46,838 nucleotides of DNA from Pseudomonadales bacterium (GTDB lineage: Bacteria > Pseudomonadota > Gammaproteobacteria > Pseudomonadales > Azotimanducaceae): positions 1 to 46,838 of the forward strand of contig JADHNU010000017.1 in assembly GCA_016779325.1 (NCBI GenBank), read 5' to 3'. The notes beneath the pieces are model-generated. The model was not told the DNA's origin and ran no database searches. It saw only the letters and a list, made by a program, of their open reading frames with translations. Both the position numbers and the translations under genes were made by a program. Shown here in pieces: positions 16,006 through 25,530 of this stretch; the first letter of the stretch is position 1; each line of letters starts with the position of its first letter.

Positions 16006-16835
16006 GCACCACCGTCGCCGAACTCCTTCGGCGCGGTCGAGCGTTAGGCCTTCCGGGGCGGGAGGTGCGCGCGCTGCTCAGCCACCGCCTCGAGCAGGGG
16101 CCAACCTGGCTTCTGGCCCACGGGGATGCCACCCTCGAGGCCAAGACCTTTACGACATGCGCTCACGCCCTTGACCGTCTCGCCGCCAGCGAACCCCTTC
16201 CCTACCTTCTTGGGGAAGGGGACTTTGCAGGGCTTGCCCTGACCCTGTCCCCGGCCACGCTGATTCCCCGACCGGATACGGAAGTGCTGCTGGAAGGCGC
16301 CCTGGACCGCCTCCCCCGGGGGCCGTGCCGGATCCTAGAACTGGGGACGGGTTCCGGCGCCCTGGCGCTCGCCCTCAAGGCACGGCGTCCGGACGTGACG
16401 CTGCTCGCCTCCGACATCAGCGTCGACGCGCTCGCCGTCGCGCGAGCCAATGCCGCTCGCCACGGTCTGCCTGTGGAGTTCTGGCAGAGCGATTGGTACC
16501 GCGGGCTGCCCGCGGACGGCTTCCCCGTAGACGCGATCCTGTCGAACCCACCCTATATCGCCCCGGAAGACCCAGACCTTGCCCCCTCCGTCGCACGCTA
16601 CGAGCCCGCCCTCGCGCTTTTCGCCAAGGACAACGGCTTTGCAGCCCTTCAAGAGATTCTGACTGGAGCCCGCACGCGCCTGAAACCGGGCGGACTCCTG
16701 GGCCTCGAGCATGGCTACGGGCAAGGCCCAGCCCTTGCAGCGCGGCTCCGAGCAGCGGGCTATGATGCGGTGGAAACGCTAAACGATTTGGCCGACCGGC
16801 CACGAGCGACCTTCGCGAGGCAGCCCCATGGATGA
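16002..16835 (+). CDS. prmC: Release factor glutamine methyltransferase
   Basis: PrmC (HemK) N5-methylates the GGQ glutamine of RF1 and RF2 with SAM. The 277-residue protein has an N-terminal helical substrate-binding domain, SAM motif [14 protein letters not shown], and the catalytic NPPY at residues 182-185 ([11 protein letters not shown]). The ATG overlaps the prfA stop in an ATGA. Its own last 8 nt overlap the start of the moeB-like gene in another frame. Confidence 0.95.
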   Translation: MSTTVAELLRRGRALGLPGREVRALLSHRLEQGPTWLLAHGDATLEAKTFTTCAHALDRLAASEPLPYLLGEGDFAGLALTLSPATLIPRPDTEVLLEGALDRLPRGPCRILELGTGSGALALALKARRPDVTLLASDISVDALAVARANAARHGLPVEFWQSDWYRGLPADGFPVDAILSNPPYIAPEDPDLAPSVARYEPALALFAKDNGFAALQEILTGARTRLKPGGLLGLEHGYGQGPALAARLRAAGYDAVETLNDLADRPRATFARQPHG

Positions 16836-17586
16836 TGCAGCGCTCCTGCGCTACAGCCGCCAAATCCTTCTGCCAGCGCTGGATTTGGACGGGCAGGCGC
16901 TGCTGCGCCGCTCCACGGTCCTACTCGTGGGCCTAGGGGGCCTGGGCGCCCCCGCAGCGCTCTATCTTGCCGGCGCCGGCTGCGGATCGCTGCTGCTTGC
17001 GGACGGTGATGAGGTCGACTTAAGCAACCTACCTCGGCAGGTGCTCTACGACGAAGCGGACCTGGGCAAGGGAAAGGCGGAGTCGGCGGTACGTCACCTG
17101 AAGGCACGAAATGGCACCGTTCAATACGAGGCCCTGGCGGCGCTTCACGGCAACGCACTCACCACCGCGGTCACCCGCGCCGATCTCGTGCTCGATTGCA
17201 CCGATCACTTTGCGTCGCGAAGCGCCATCAACGACGCCTGCCTGGCCACGGGAACGCCCTGGCTCAGTGCAGCCGCCCTACGGACCTCGGGACAGCTCAT
17301 GGGCTTTGATCCGCAAGACCCAACCAGCCCCTGCTATCGCTGCCTATGGCCCGAAGCACCCGCACAGGAAGAGGATGCCTGCGCCGTCGCCGGCGTGCTG
17401 GGGCCCGTGGTCGGCACCCTCGGCCTGCTACAAGCGCTGGAAGCCATAAAATGGCTCAGCGGGAACCCGCGGAGCTGCCTTGGGCAAGTGCTGTCCTTTG
17501 AAGGCCTGACGCTTGAACTGAGCCGCTTCACCCTGCCACGCCGCCCCCATTGCCCCGCCTGCAGCACCGCGCCGGCAGGAAGCTAG
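16828..17586 (+). CDS. moeB: MoeB/ThiF-type E1-like adenylyltransferase
   Basis: This enzyme class adenylates the C-terminal Gly of a ubiquitin-like sulfur carrier (MoaD or ThiS). The 252-residue protein begins [15 protein letters not shown], has the ATP-binding GLGGLGAP and the [16 protein letters not shown] segment, [10 protein letters not shown], and DCTDHFASR. Two zinc CxxC pairs are present (CYRC in the middle and CPAC near the end). No rhodanese domain is fused. Without moaD or thiS nearby, MoeB rather than ThiF is suggested by the conserved hemA-prfA-prmC-moeB order. The TAG stop shares a CTAG palindrome with the convergent lipB stop. Confidence 0.88.
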   Translation: MDDAALLRYSRQILLPALDLDGQALLRRSTVLLVGLGGLGAPAALYLAGAGCGSLLLADGDEVDLSNLPRQVLYDEADLGKGKAESAVRHLKARNGTVQYEALAALHGNALTTAVTRADLVLDCTDHFASRSAINDACLATGTPWLSAAALRTSGQLMGFDPQDPTSPCYRCLWPEAPAQEEDACAVAGVLGPVVGTLGLLQALEAIKWLSGNPRSCLGQVLSFEGLTLELSRFTLPRRPHCPACSTAPAGS

Positions 17587-18272
17587 TGCGAGGCCTGAAG
17601 GTGGGCGAGGTACTTCGATGCCGGCTCTTGAAGCGCTGGTGCCTCGGCGCCAAGGCGGCTCGCCAAGGCCGGCAGCAGGCCCTGGGCCGCCGCCTCAAGG
17701 GTAGGGGGACCACCTAAAAATGCCGTCTGGGTCACGGCCAGGCCGGCCATGCCGCAGGGGTTAATGCCGGCAAAGGGGGCAAGGTCCATCGCCACATTCA
17801 AAGCCAGACCATGGTAGCTGCACCCCCGTCGTACCCGTAGCCCAAGGGAGGCAATTTTTGCCTCCCCTACGTACACGCCCGGGGCATCGCGCCGGGCGTG
17901 GCTATCGATACCCCAGGCACCGAGCGCATCCACCAGGGCCCCCTCTATCGCATCCACCAGGGCCCGAACCCCAAGGCCCCGACGACGGCAATCGAGGAGT
18001 AAATACACCACCAGCTGGCCCGGACCGTGATAGGTCACCTGGCCGCCGCGATCGCTGGCGACGACGGGGATGGCACCGGGCGCAAGCACGTGCTCCTGGC
18101 GCCCCGCCTGGCCCTGCGTGTACACCGGATCGTGCTCTAAAAACCACAGAGCATCGGGCGTGGCAACGTTACGCGTATCGGTGAAGCGCTGCTGCCTGCG
18201 CAACATCGCCTCATAGGGCTGCCGCCCCCAAGCGTAGGCCTCGAGGCTAGAGGACGAGCTCAACGCGACCAC
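17583..18272 (-). CDS. lipB: Octanoyltransferase
   Basis: LipB moves octanoyl groups from ACP to lipoyl domains, making the substrate for LipA. The core motifs [26 protein letters not shown] (catalytic Lys) and INPCGM (catalytic Cys) are all present. The start is uncertain: GTG 18272 and TTG 18263 both yield a sensible N terminus before [14 protein letters not shown], and both overlap the ybeD gene by 17-26 bp; neither has a strong ribosome-binding site. About 229 residues from the GTG. It is last in the dacA-ybeD-lipB string, but lipA is not next to it. Confidence 0.92.
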   Translation of the reverse strand: MVALSSSSSLEAYAWGRQPYEAMLRRQQRFTDTRNVATPDALWFLEHDPVYTQGQAGRQEHVLAPGAIPVVASDRGGQVTYHGPGQLVVYLLLDCRRRGLGVRALVDAIEGALVDALGAWGIDSHARRDAPGVYVGEAKIASLGLRVRRGCSYHGLALNVAMDLAPFAGINPCGMAGLAVTQTAFLGGPPTLEAAAQGLLPALASRLGAEAPALQEPASKYLAHLQASH

Positions 18273-18519
18273 TCGCTTTGAGGTCCGCAAAGATGGCCGC
18301 GAGCTGGGCCTCACTCTGCGCCGTGAAGGTCACCGTCACCGCCATAAAGCGACCCTTGCTAGACGGACGCACGCGAAGGGCGCTGGTCGTCACCTCCGGG
18401 GCATGCGCCTGAAAGGTCGCGAGGACAAAGGCTTCAAAATCGTCCGTTGCCGCCCCCATGACCTTTACGGGATAGGCCGGCGCGGGGAAGGTGATTTTGG
18501 GGGGTTCCTGATCGCTCAT
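18247..18519 (-). CDS. ybeD: YbeD family (DUF493) protein
   Basis: A 90-residue member of the YbeD/DUF493 family, a small ferredoxin-like fold of unknown biochemical role found between dacA and lipB in many gammaproteobacteria. Recognisable segments are [14 protein letters not shown] near the N terminus, [21 protein letters not shown]-like core strands, and a C-terminal LVL end. ATG 18519 starts 4 bp after the dacA stop, with a weak AGGCGG next to the start. The longer open frame upstream lies within dacA and is not used. It may be allosteric or regulatory, but no function should be assumed. Confidence 0.88.
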   Translation of the reverse strand: MSDQEPPKITFPAPAYPVKVMGAATDDFEAFVLATFQAHAPEVTTSALRVRPSSKGRFMAVTVTFTAQSEAQLAAIFADLKASGRVELVL

Positions 18520-18523
18520 CCGC

Positions 18524-19693
18524 CTAGCCAAAGAGGCTGGCAAACCAGAGCCAAAGGGCGTCGAGGAGACGCTTGAACCAACCCGCTTCCTCCACCTCAT
18601 GGAGCGCGAAAAGCGGGGCTTCGTAAAGGACCTCATCGCCCTGAAGCACCTGCACGGCCCCTACCGCATCCCCTTGGATCAGGGGAGCCGTGAGGGGCTC
18701 CCGGAGCGTGGTGCGGGTCTCTAGCCCCTCATGGGTGCCGCGGGGAAGCGTCAGACGGATGTCTTCGGCCAACCCATAGGCTACGGTGCTCCGCGTGCCC
18801 TTCCAAATGGGAGCCGTCCCAAGGGCTTCTCCGCCGGCCAGCAGGGGCTGGCTTTCGAAGTAACGAAAGCCATAGCGAAGGAGTTTCTGCGTTTCCTGAG
18901 TTCGAGCATCGGGGCTGTTGGTTCCCAGAACCACGGAAATAAGCCGCATGCCGTCCCGTTCCGAGGAGGCCACCAGACAATAGCCCGCCGCGGCCGTGTA
19001 GCCGGTCTTGATACCATCGACGCTGTCATCTATCCAGAGCAGCTCATTACGGTTGCGCTGCGTGATGGGCTGGCCGGTGGAAAAATCTTCCCCGTAGGTG
19101 AACGTCTTCTCCGAGTAATAGCGATAGTGATCGGGGTGATCCTCAATGAGGCGCCGGGCGAGGATGGAGAGATCTCGAGCCGTAGATAGGTGGTCCTCCG
19201 CTGGCATGCCCGTGGCATTGCGGAAGCGGGAATTCTTCATGCCCAAAAGGGCCGCCTGCCGGTTCATCACATCGGAAAAGGCCGCTTCGTCGCCGGCCAG
19301 ATACTCCGCCAGCGCCACGGAGGCGTCATTGCCTGACTGGATCACGACGCCGCGGAGCAAATCCTCAAGGCGCACGGACGCCCCAACGCGGACAAACATC
19401 TTCGAGCCATCCATGCGCCAGGCTTTCTCGCTAATGGGCACGAGGTCGTCGAGGGTCGCTCGCCCTGCCGCCAGCTCCGAGGCCACTACGTAGTCCGTCA
19501 TCATCTTCGTCAGGGAGGCAGGGGGAAGCGGCGTATCGGCTTCATGCTCCACGAGTACCGTGCCCGTCTTGGCCTCGATCAGGATCCACGACGCCGCCGC
19601 CAGCGCCGGCGGGCGGGGAACGAGGGCCGGCGCGGCCAGGGCGGCGGGAACGCACAGCATGAACAGCCCGAGGCCTAGCAGCTTACGCAGCAC
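18524..19693 (-). CDS. dacA: D-alanyl-D-alanine carboxypeptidase (PBP5/6 family)
   Basis: PBP5-type enzymes trim the terminal D-Ala of peptidoglycan stem peptides. The 389-residue protein has a signal peptide cleaved near AALAA, the serine-enzyme motifs SLTK (S60-K63), SGN (119-121) and KTG (228-230), a beta-rich C-terminal domain, and a terminal amphipathic anchor helix (WFKRLLDALWLWFASLFG) for inner-membrane attachment. GTG 19693 is chosen because AAGGAG lies 7 nt upstream and it places the signal peptide correctly; the upstream in-frame GTG would add nine polar residues. Confidence 0.95.
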   Translation of the reverse strand: MLRKLLGLGLFMLCVPAALAAPALVPRPPALAAASWILIEAKTGTVLVEHEADTPLPPASLTKMMTDYVVASELAAGRATLDDLVPISEKAWRMDGSKMFVRVGASVRLEDLLRGVVIQSGNDASVALAEYLAGDEAAFSDVMNRQAALLGMKNSRFRNATGMPAEDHLSTARDLSILARRLIEDHPDHYRYYSEKTFTYGEDFSTGQPITQRNRNELLWIDDSVDGIKTGYTAAAGYCLVASSERDGMRLISVVLGTNSPDARTQETQKLLRYGFRYFESQPLLAGGEALGTAPIWKGTRSTVAYGLAEDIRLTLPRGTHEGLETRTTLREPLTAPLIQGDAVGAVQVLQGDEVLYEAPLFALHEVEEAGWFKRLLDALWLWFASLFG

Positions 19694-19746
19694 GGCATTG
19701 CTCCTTTCCTGACTTGTCACCCACGAAGTTTAGCACGTCCGCTTCC

Positions 19747-20553
19747 CTACTCTTCGATCAAGAGGGGTACGGCGAGCAAATCGGAGAAGGTCAAAAGCGC
19801 CTGCACCCGTGCCGCAGCCCGCGCATCCAGAAAGGGGCCAATGCGCACGCGATGGAACGGCGGCGGATCGGTTCGGATCGAGGCCGCTGCGGGACTGTCG
19901 GCCATGGTCAGTAGGGGCTCAAGCTCCGCTAGCAAGCTCTGGGCAGCCGCCGCGTCGGCAAAGGCCCCGGCCTGCAGCCACAGGCCCTTGGGCGCTGCAA
20001 CGCGCGCCGGGCCCCGCTCGGGTACGGCCTCCGGCGCCGGGAAGGTTAGGGCCTCTAAGCGCACCGGGGCCGTTCCTTGCTGGTCAAAGCCGAGGCGCCG
20101 CGCCGCGGCGTAGGACAAATCAATGATGCGATCCTCGTGAAAGGGGCCGCGATCATTCACCTTCACGATCAGAGAAGCCCCCGTGTCCTCGCGGGTCACG
20201 CGCACATAGGTCGGCAGGGGAAGATGCTTATGCGCGGCGGTGAGCGCGAACATGTCGTAGGGCTCCCCGCTGGAGGTGGGGCGGCCGTGAAACTTCCGCC
20301 CGTACCAGGAGGCGACCCCCTGTTCCTGGAAGCCCTCCGCGCTAGGCAGCACTCGATACTCCACGCCAAATACGCGATAGGGAGAGTGGTTACCCAGCGC
20401 CGCGCGGGGCTCCCAGCGGGGTGTGATCTCGCCGCCACGCATGGCCCCGGGCGGCGTAAAGCGCGGCCCCCGGTCCTGCTCCGGGCGAAGCACGGCCGGG
20501 GCGCAGCTGATCAGACCCAGCACCAGGGCGAGCATCCCAAGCGATCGGATCAC
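19747..20553 (-). CDS. rlpA: RlpA-like septal lipoprotein / lytic transglycosylase
   Basis: RlpA in Pseudomonas is a lytic transglycosylase acting on denuded septal glycan. The 268-residue protein has a lipoprotein signal with lipobox LISC (C17), a double-psi beta-barrel domain (GVASWYGRKFHGRPTSSGEPYD, then VKVNDRGPFHEDRIIDLSYAAA), and a C-terminal SPOR domain (about residues 190-268) for binding denuded peptidoglycan. Its GTG overlaps the mltB stop (GTGA), so it is translationally coupled. Activity is inferred from family members. Confidence 0.93.
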   Translation of the reverse strand: MIRSLGMLALVLGLISCAPAVLRPEQDRGPRFTPPGAMRGGEITPRWEPRAALGNHSPYRVFGVEYRVLPSAEGFQEQGVASWYGRKFHGRPTSSGEPYDMFALTAAHKHLPLPTYVRVTREDTGASLIVKVNDRGPFHEDRIIDLSYAAARRLGFDQQGTAPVRLEALTFPAPEAVPERGPARVAAPKGLWLQAGAFADAAAAQSLLAELEPLLTMADSPAAASIRTDPPPFHRVRIGPFLDARAAARVQALLTFSDLLAVPLLIEE

Positions 20554-21563
20554 GGGGCACCCTGGGCCAGGGCCTGGGCCAGTTCGTGGACCGCCATGGC
20601 GTAGAGGTAAGACCGGTTATAGCGCGTCAGTACGTAAAGATTGGGCAGCCCTGCCACCCACTCCGTTCCCCCTTCGCCTTCCAGCTCGAGGAGGGCGACG
20701 GGCAGCTCGGGGGCAAGCCCGGCGAGCTCGCTCACGCCCAGGGCCATCAGTGCGCCCACGGTCGTACTTGGCTCGAGACTCGTGGCCCGAAGCGCCTTCG
20801 CCGCCTCGGGGACCGCGCGCAACGGCCGCGCCGCCGCCTCGCCGTGCTGCCATCGATGCACTGCAAGATAGTTGGCCACGCTGGCCACGGCATCCCCCAC
20901 CGCCCAAAGATTTCGCTGCCCGTCCCCGTCGAAATCGACAGCGAAATCTCGGTAGCTCGTGGGGATAAACTGCCCATAGCCCATGGCGCCCGCATAGGAC
21001 CCCAGGCGATCGGTGGGATCGAGACCCGCCGCATACATCTGCTGCAGAAAAACCCTCAGCTGTCCGGCAAAGAACGCCTGCCGGGGCGGATAGGCGAGGC
21101 CCAGGGTGGTCAGCGCATCCAGCACCCGCCAGCGCCCGAAGAACTGCCCATAACGGGTTTCGATGCCTAGGATCGCGAGCACGTAAGGCCAGGAAACGCC
21201 ATAGGCCTCGGCGACCGCATCCACCGTTTCCTGGTGCGCGGTGTAGAACGCGAGGCCCGCTTCGATGCGATCGGGCTGAAGAAAGAGCGCGCGATAGCGC
21301 CCCCAAGTCAGGGTCCGCTCAGCGGGGCGGGAAATAGCTTCAATAATGGCCGGCTGATAGGTCGCCTGGGCGAGGGTGTCTGCCAGCCAGGCCGGATCGA
21401 GATCCGTCGCGGCGGCCGTTTCCAAAAGGAACTGCTCCATCGCCTCCGGCGGGAAGGTTTCCCCTGCCGGCGCCTCGTTTGCGCTGAAAGCGAGGCTGGC
21501 GCTGCCCCAAAGCACCGCGCCCAGCGCCAGCAAACGCCCCCTTGACCCCTTTTCCGAACCCAT
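20550..21563 (-). CDS. mltB: Lytic murein transglycosylase B (SltB/MltB type)
   Basis: Family members cleave the MurNAc-GlcNAc bond with formation of 1,6-anhydroMurNAc. The 337-residue protein shows the catalytic Glu in ILGIETRYG, GAMGYGQFIPTSYRDFAVDFDG and a DGQRNLW segment. ATG 21563 has GGAGG 4 nt upstream. The signal peptide (GRLLALGAVLWGSASLAFSA) has no lipobox Cys, so this is predicted to be a soluble periplasmic enzyme, unlike E. coli MltB, and more like Pseudomonas SltB1. It lies in the rodA-mltB-rlpA-dacA elongation block. Confidence 0.93.
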   Translation of the reverse strand: MGSEKGSRGRLLALGAVLWGSASLAFSANEAPAGETFPPEAMEQFLLETAAATDLDPAWLADTLAQATYQPAIIEAISRPAERTLTWGRYRALFLQPDRIEAGLAFYTAHQETVDAVAEAYGVSWPYVLAILGIETRYGQFFGRWRVLDALTTLGLAYPPRQAFFAGQLRVFLQQMYAAGLDPTDRLGSYAGAMGYGQFIPTSYRDFAVDFDGDGQRNLWAVGDAVASVANYLAVHRWQHGEAAARPLRAVPEAAKALRATSLEPSTTVGALMALGVSELAGLAPELPVALLELEGEGGTEWVAGLPNLYVLTRYNRSYLYAMAVHELAQALAQGAP

Positions 21564-21579
21564 TACCCCTCCCAATCGT

Positions 21580-22722
21580 TCACGCCGCCAGCGGCTTCGG
21601 CTGCGTGGCCACGGCCATCAGCACCCCAAAGCCGGCCAGGAGTGTCAGCGCTGACGTCCCGCCGTAGCTCACCAGAGGCAGAGGAACGCCCACGACCGGT
21701 AGCAACCCGGACACCATGGCGACATTGACAAATAAATAGGTAAAAAAGGTGAGGGTTAGCCCCCCCGCCAGGAGCCGTGAAAAGCCATCACGCCCCTGGG
21801 TCGCAATGTAGAGCCCCCGGGTGAGCAGCAAAAAGTAGAGCGTAAGCAGCCCGAGCACGCCAAGAAAGCCGAGCTCCTCGGCAAGGACGGCAATGATGAA
21901 GTCGGTGTGGCTCTCGGGAAGGAAGTTGAGGTGCGACTGGGTCCCTTCGAATAGCCCTTTGCCGAACAGGCCACCGGACCCAATCGCGATCTTCGATTGA
22001 ATGATGTTCCACCCCGCCCCCAGGGGATCGCTCTCCGGATCGATTAAGGTCAGCACGCGCTGGCGTTGGTAATCGCGCATCACCATCCAGAGCCCCGGCA
22101 AGGCCGCCAACCCTGCGAAGCCCGCGAAAAACACCCACCGCCAGGGAATGCCGGCGAGGAGCACGACCGCGAAGCCCGCGGCGGCGACCAAAATGGCCGT
22201 CCCCAAATCGGGCTGGAGGGCTATGAGCAGCGCCGGCGCCGCAATCATGGCGAGCACCTGCAGAACCGTCTTACCCGTCGGCGGCAGGGGACGGTCGGCA
22301 AGAAAGGCGGCCACCATAAGAGGCACGGCCAACTTCATCAGTTCTGAAGGCTGGAACCGGGGGAGCCCGGGCACCCCCAGCCAACGCTGCGCGCCCTTGG
22401 CCTGCACCCCCACAAGGAGCACCAACACGAGCATCACCATGCCCAACCCATAGATTACGGGCGCCCAACGTTGCAACACCGCAAGATCGATCTGGGCGAC
22501 CACCACCATCACCCCAAGGGCCACGGCCAAACGAGAAATCTGCCCTTGCAGGGCGACGACATCGCGGTCGAGCGCGCTGTAAAGGATGAGCAGGCCATAG
22601 CCCGCGGTCAGAAGAATGAGCGCCACCAGGGGCAGATCTAAATGGAAGCGCCGCAGCCAAAGCTGACGCCGAGCGAAACGATCCGTTGGTCGCAAAGTCC
22701 GACGAAAGTCCGCCGCACTCAC
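21580..22722 (-). CDS. rodA: SEDS peptidoglycan glycosyltransferase RodA
   Basis: RodA polymerises glycan strands of the side wall together with PBP2. The 380-residue integral membrane protein has about ten hydrophobic segments (first at LPLVALILLTAGYGLLILYSA) and SEDS hallmarks such as QPDLGTA, SGGLFGKGLFEGTQSHLNFLPE and the C-terminal GVPLPLVSYGGTS. The GTG at 22722 overlaps the mrdA stop (GTGA), so PBP2 and RodA translation are probably coupled. The longer frame upstream lies within mrdA. Confidence 0.95.
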   Translation of the reverse strand: MSAADFRRTLRPTDRFARRQLWLRRFHLDLPLVALILLTAGYGLLILYSALDRDVVALQGQISRLAVALGVMVVVAQIDLAVLQRWAPVIYGLGMVMLVLVLLVGVQAKGAQRWLGVPGLPRFQPSELMKLAVPLMVAAFLADRPLPPTGKTVLQVLAMIAAPALLIALQPDLGTAILVAAAGFAVVLLAGIPWRWVFFAGFAGLAALPGLWMVMRDYQRQRVLTLIDPESDPLGAGWNIIQSKIAIGSGGLFGKGLFEGTQSHLNFLPESHTDFIIAVLAEELGFLGVLGLLTLYFLLLTRGLYIATQGRDGFSRLLAGGLTLTFFTYLFVNVAMVSGLLPVVGVPLPLVSYGGTSALTLLAGFGVLMAVATQPKPLAA

Positions 22723-24629
22723 TGCTGGGCCACCTGGGCTGGGGAGGGTTCCCCGGACAGCAACCAAGCGTCGAGGACGGCCCGGGCAACCGGGGCAGCC
22801 ACCTGCGAGCCCCCGCCGCCATTCTCCACCAGCACGGCCACGGCGATTTTCGGGTCCTCCACCGGGGCAAAGGCCATAAACCAGGCGTGTTTACGCTGGC
22901 GCTCCTCCAAGAGCGCTTCGTTGTACTCCTCTCCCTGAGGAATCTCGACGACCTGCGCCGTACCCGACTTGCCGGCCATACGGTAGGGAAGATCCCGCCC
23001 GATATAGGCCCAGGCCGTTCCGTTCTCCCCAAAGCGCTGATTACCCCGGTGAACAACGGCCTCCATGGCGTCGATGACCCGCGCATAATCCTCTGCGGCA
23101 AAAGCCGGCAAGGGCGGCGCGGGCGCAGGAGCCAGCTCGGCTAAGCGCGTATCACTCGCCATGAGAAAGCGGGGGCGCACGGGCTGTCCCCGGTTGGCCA
23201 GGGTAGCAGCCACCGTCGCCAGCTGCAGGGGGGTGACCAAGAGGGCACCCTGGCCGATGGCATAGTTGAGGGAATCGCCGGGATACCAAGGCGCCCCCTG
23301 GGTCTGCTGCTTCCACCCGCTATCGGGTACGAGGCCTCGACGAGCACCGTGCACATCCACGGCCCGGTTGTCTCCCAGGCCGAAGGCCCGCGCCACGGAA
23401 GCCATGGGCTCGGGCCCGAGGCGGGCGCCCAGGTCAAAGAAATAGGTGTTTGAGGAGCGATAGATGGCCTTTCTAAGATCGACCACGCCCTGCCCACCGC
23501 CATGGCTCGCAGTCCAGCTCCAGTCCCGGTACTTTCGGCTCTGACCGGGGAGCTGATAGTAGCCAGGATCGCGTAGGCTCCGCTCCCAATCGGTGACGCC
23601 CTCGGTCACGGCGGCCAGGGCCACCAGGGGCTTGAAGGTGGAGCCGGGGGCGTACTGCCCCTGCACCGGACGATTAAACAGAGGTTGGTCCCGATCCTGC
23701 TGTAACGCGCGAAAGCGCTCCGCCTCCAGCCCCCAAATGAATTCGTTAGGATCGTAGGCGGGGGTTGAAGCGAGAGCCAGAATACCGCCCGAGCGGGGAT
23801 CGAGCGCGACAACGGCGCCCCGGCGCCCGTCCAGAGCTGCCACCGCCGCCGCTTGGAGGTCGCGATCGAGGAACAGGGTCAGGTTTGCCCCAGCCCGGGG
23901 CGGCATGCGATCGAGGGTCCGGGTGATCCGGCCCCGAGCATCCGTTTCCACCCGCTCGTGGCCCACCGCGCCATGAAGCGCCCGCTCGTAGTGGGCCTCA
24001 ACCCCCAGTCGTCCCATGAAGCGCGTGGCGCTGTAGGCAATGGGATCCACATGCTGGAGATCGGCTTCGGAAAGACGGCGCACGCTGCCCACGGCATGGG
24101 CAAGCAGCGGGCCTTCGGGGTAATGGCGCAGCAACCCCGCTTCGATCTCTACCCCTGGCAAGCGGTAGCGGTTCACGGCCAGGCGAGCCATGGCTTCCGA
24201 ATCCAGACGAAGGCGCAGCGTGACGGGTTCGAGGGGGCGGCGGCGCTGCCCCAGGCGGCGCTCGAAGGCCGCCTTTTCCGCCGCCGTGAGCCCGATCAGC
24301 TCGTCAAGCAGGGCCAGCGTGGCTTCGAGATCTTCCACCCGCTCCTTGACCACCATGAGGGAAAAAACCGGCAGGTTTCCCGCAAGCAGACGCCCCTTCC
24401 GGTCGTAGATTTCCCCCCGAGGCGGCGCCACGGGTTGGACCTCAATGCGATTTTTCTCCGACCGCGCTGCGTGGCGATCATGTTCAAGGACTTGCAGCTG
24501 AAAGAGACGGAACACGAGCAGCGCAATAGCCAGCGCCAGGGCCACCCACAAGGTCAGGGCGCGCCCGGTGAATTGGCGGAGCTCCTGTTCGGGATTGCGG
24601 AGCTTTAGGGAATCGCTGTCCATAATCAT
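22719..24629 (-). CDS. mrdA: Penicillin-binding protein 2 (transpeptidase)
   Basis: PBP2 cross-links peptidoglycan in the elongasome and activates RodA. The 636-residue protein has an N-terminal transmembrane helix (TLWVALALAIALLVFRLFQL), a pedestal domain (PPRGEIYDRKGRLLAGNLPV), and a transpeptidase domain with STFK (S330-K333), SSN and KSGT. The most likely start is ATG 24629 or the ATG two codons later (24623); no strong ribosome-binding site separates them. A GTG at 24647 is also in frame. It follows rlmH by about 50 bp. Confidence 0.95.
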   Translation of the reverse strand: MIMDSDSLKLRNPEQELRQFTGRALTLWVALALAIALLVFRLFQLQVLEHDRHAARSEKNRIEVQPVAPPRGEIYDRKGRLLAGNLPVFSLMVVKERVEDLEATLALLDELIGLTAAEKAAFERRLGQRRRPLEPVTLRLRLDSEAMARLAVNRYRLPGVEIEAGLLRHYPEGPLLAHAVGSVRRLSEADLQHVDPIAYSATRFMGRLGVEAHYERALHGAVGHERVETDARGRITRTLDRMPPRAGANLTLFLDRDLQAAAVAALDGRRGAVVALDPRSGGILALASTPAYDPNEFIWGLEAERFRALQQDRDQPLFNRPVQGQYAPGSTFKPLVALAAVTEGVTDWERSLRDPGYYQLPGQSRKYRDWSWTASHGGGQGVVDLRKAIYRSSNTYFFDLGARLGPEPMASVARAFGLGDNRAVDVHGARRGLVPDSGWKQQTQGAPWYPGDSLNYAIGQGALLVTPLQLATVAATLANRGQPVRPRFLMASDTRLAELAPAPAPPLPAFAAEDYARVIDAMEAVVHRGNQRFGENGTAWAYIGRDLPYRMAGKSGTAQVVEIPQGEEYNEALLEERQRKHAWFMAFAPVEDPKIAVAVLVENGGGGSQVAAPVARAVLDAWLLSGEPSPAQVAQQ

Positions 24630-24682
24630 CGCAGCTCTGCGTGGCACCGGGCCCGGGAGAAGGAAAGGGCACAGTATGGAGT

Positions 24683-25153
24683 TTACTCCCCTCGATGGTA
24701 GGGGTGACCCTCCAAAAGCGATACCGAACGATAAAGCGCCTCGGCCACCACCACGCGCACCAGAGCGTGGGGCAAGGTAAGGGGGGATAGGGACCAGGAG
24801 AAGGCTGCCTCCGCCTTAAGCCTTGCATCGAGGCCATCGGCGCCACCCACGAAAAAGGTAACGGGCGCGCCGGCCAGAGCCCAGCGCTCAAGCTGCTCCG
24901 CGAGGGCTCGGGTCGTGAGGCTGCTGCCCCGCTCATCCAGGACCACTGCCGTGCCCGGGGGCGCCGCTGCCCGCAAGCGCTCCCCTTCCCAGGCTTGCCA
25001 CGCCGCCGCCCCTTTCTGATTCTTTCGATCCGCTGCTGGCACGGTAAGGAGTTCGAGGCGATGTTGCCCGCGAAGACGATCGGCGTAGTCTCGATAACCC
25101 GCCTCAACCCACGCAGGCACCCGCGTGCCCACGGCACAAAGATGAAGGCGCAT
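24683..25153 (-). CDS. rlmH: 23S rRNA (pseudouridine1915-N3)-methyltransferase
   Basis: RlmH is a small SPOUT methyltransferase acting on pseudouridine 1915 of helix 69 in assembled 70S ribosomes. The 156-residue protein starts MRLHLCAVGTRVPAWVEAGYRDYADR and has the SAM-site FFVGGADGLD and the C-terminal SPLTLPHALVRVVVAEALYR and HPYHR motifs. ATG 25153 is 5 bp after the rsfS stop. The stop codon lies within the small palindrome GGAGT/ACTCC (24678-24689). Confidence 0.95.
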   Translation of the reverse strand: MRLHLCAVGTRVPAWVEAGYRDYADRLRGQHRLELLTVPAADRKNQKGAAAWQAWEGERLRAAAPPGTAVVLDERGSSLTTRALAEQLERWALAGAPVTFFVGGADGLDARLKAEAAFSWSLSPLTLPHALVRVVVAEALYRSVSLLEGHPYHRGE

Positions 25154-25158
25154 CGCGC

Positions 25159-25509
25159 CTAGAAAACTTCCTGGGGACGCTCGAGGGCTGGCACCATCCA
25201 AAGCCGCTCGAGATCGTAGAACCTGCGAGCCTCGTTCTGCATCACATGCACCAGCACATCGCCAAGATCTACTAGGACCCAATCGAGCTCCCGTCCGCCT
25301 TCGACGCCGAGGGGGGTTTCCCCACGATCTTTGGCATGGCGCACCACGTGGTCGACCAGAGACTTCACATGGCGAGACGACGTTCCCGATACGAGCACCA
25401 TGTAGTCGGTAATGCTGCTGGCCTCAGAAACATCAAGGGCCAGAACATCCTGGCCCTTACCGTCGTCGAGTGCTTCCAGAACAAGATCGCGTAGGCTGGC
25501 TGGCGTCAT
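25159..25509 (-). CDS. rsfS: Ribosome silencing factor RsfS
   Basis: RsfS binds uL14 (product of rplN, also in this window) and blocks subunit joining when nutrients are scarce. The 116-residue protein has the family core LDVSEASSITDYMVLVSGTSSRHVKSL and WVLVDLGDVLVHVM. ATG 25509 is preceded by GGAG 6 nt upstream. The nadD-rsfS-rlmH order is widespread. Confidence 0.95.
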   Translation of the reverse strand: MTPASLRDLVLEALDDGKGQDVLALDVSEASSITDYMVLVSGTSSRHVKSLVDHVVRHAKDRGETPLGVEGGRELDWVLVDLGDVLVHVMQNEARRFYDLERLWMVPALERPQEVF

Positions 25510-25530
25510 GCAGTCTCCCCGGGGACCGGC

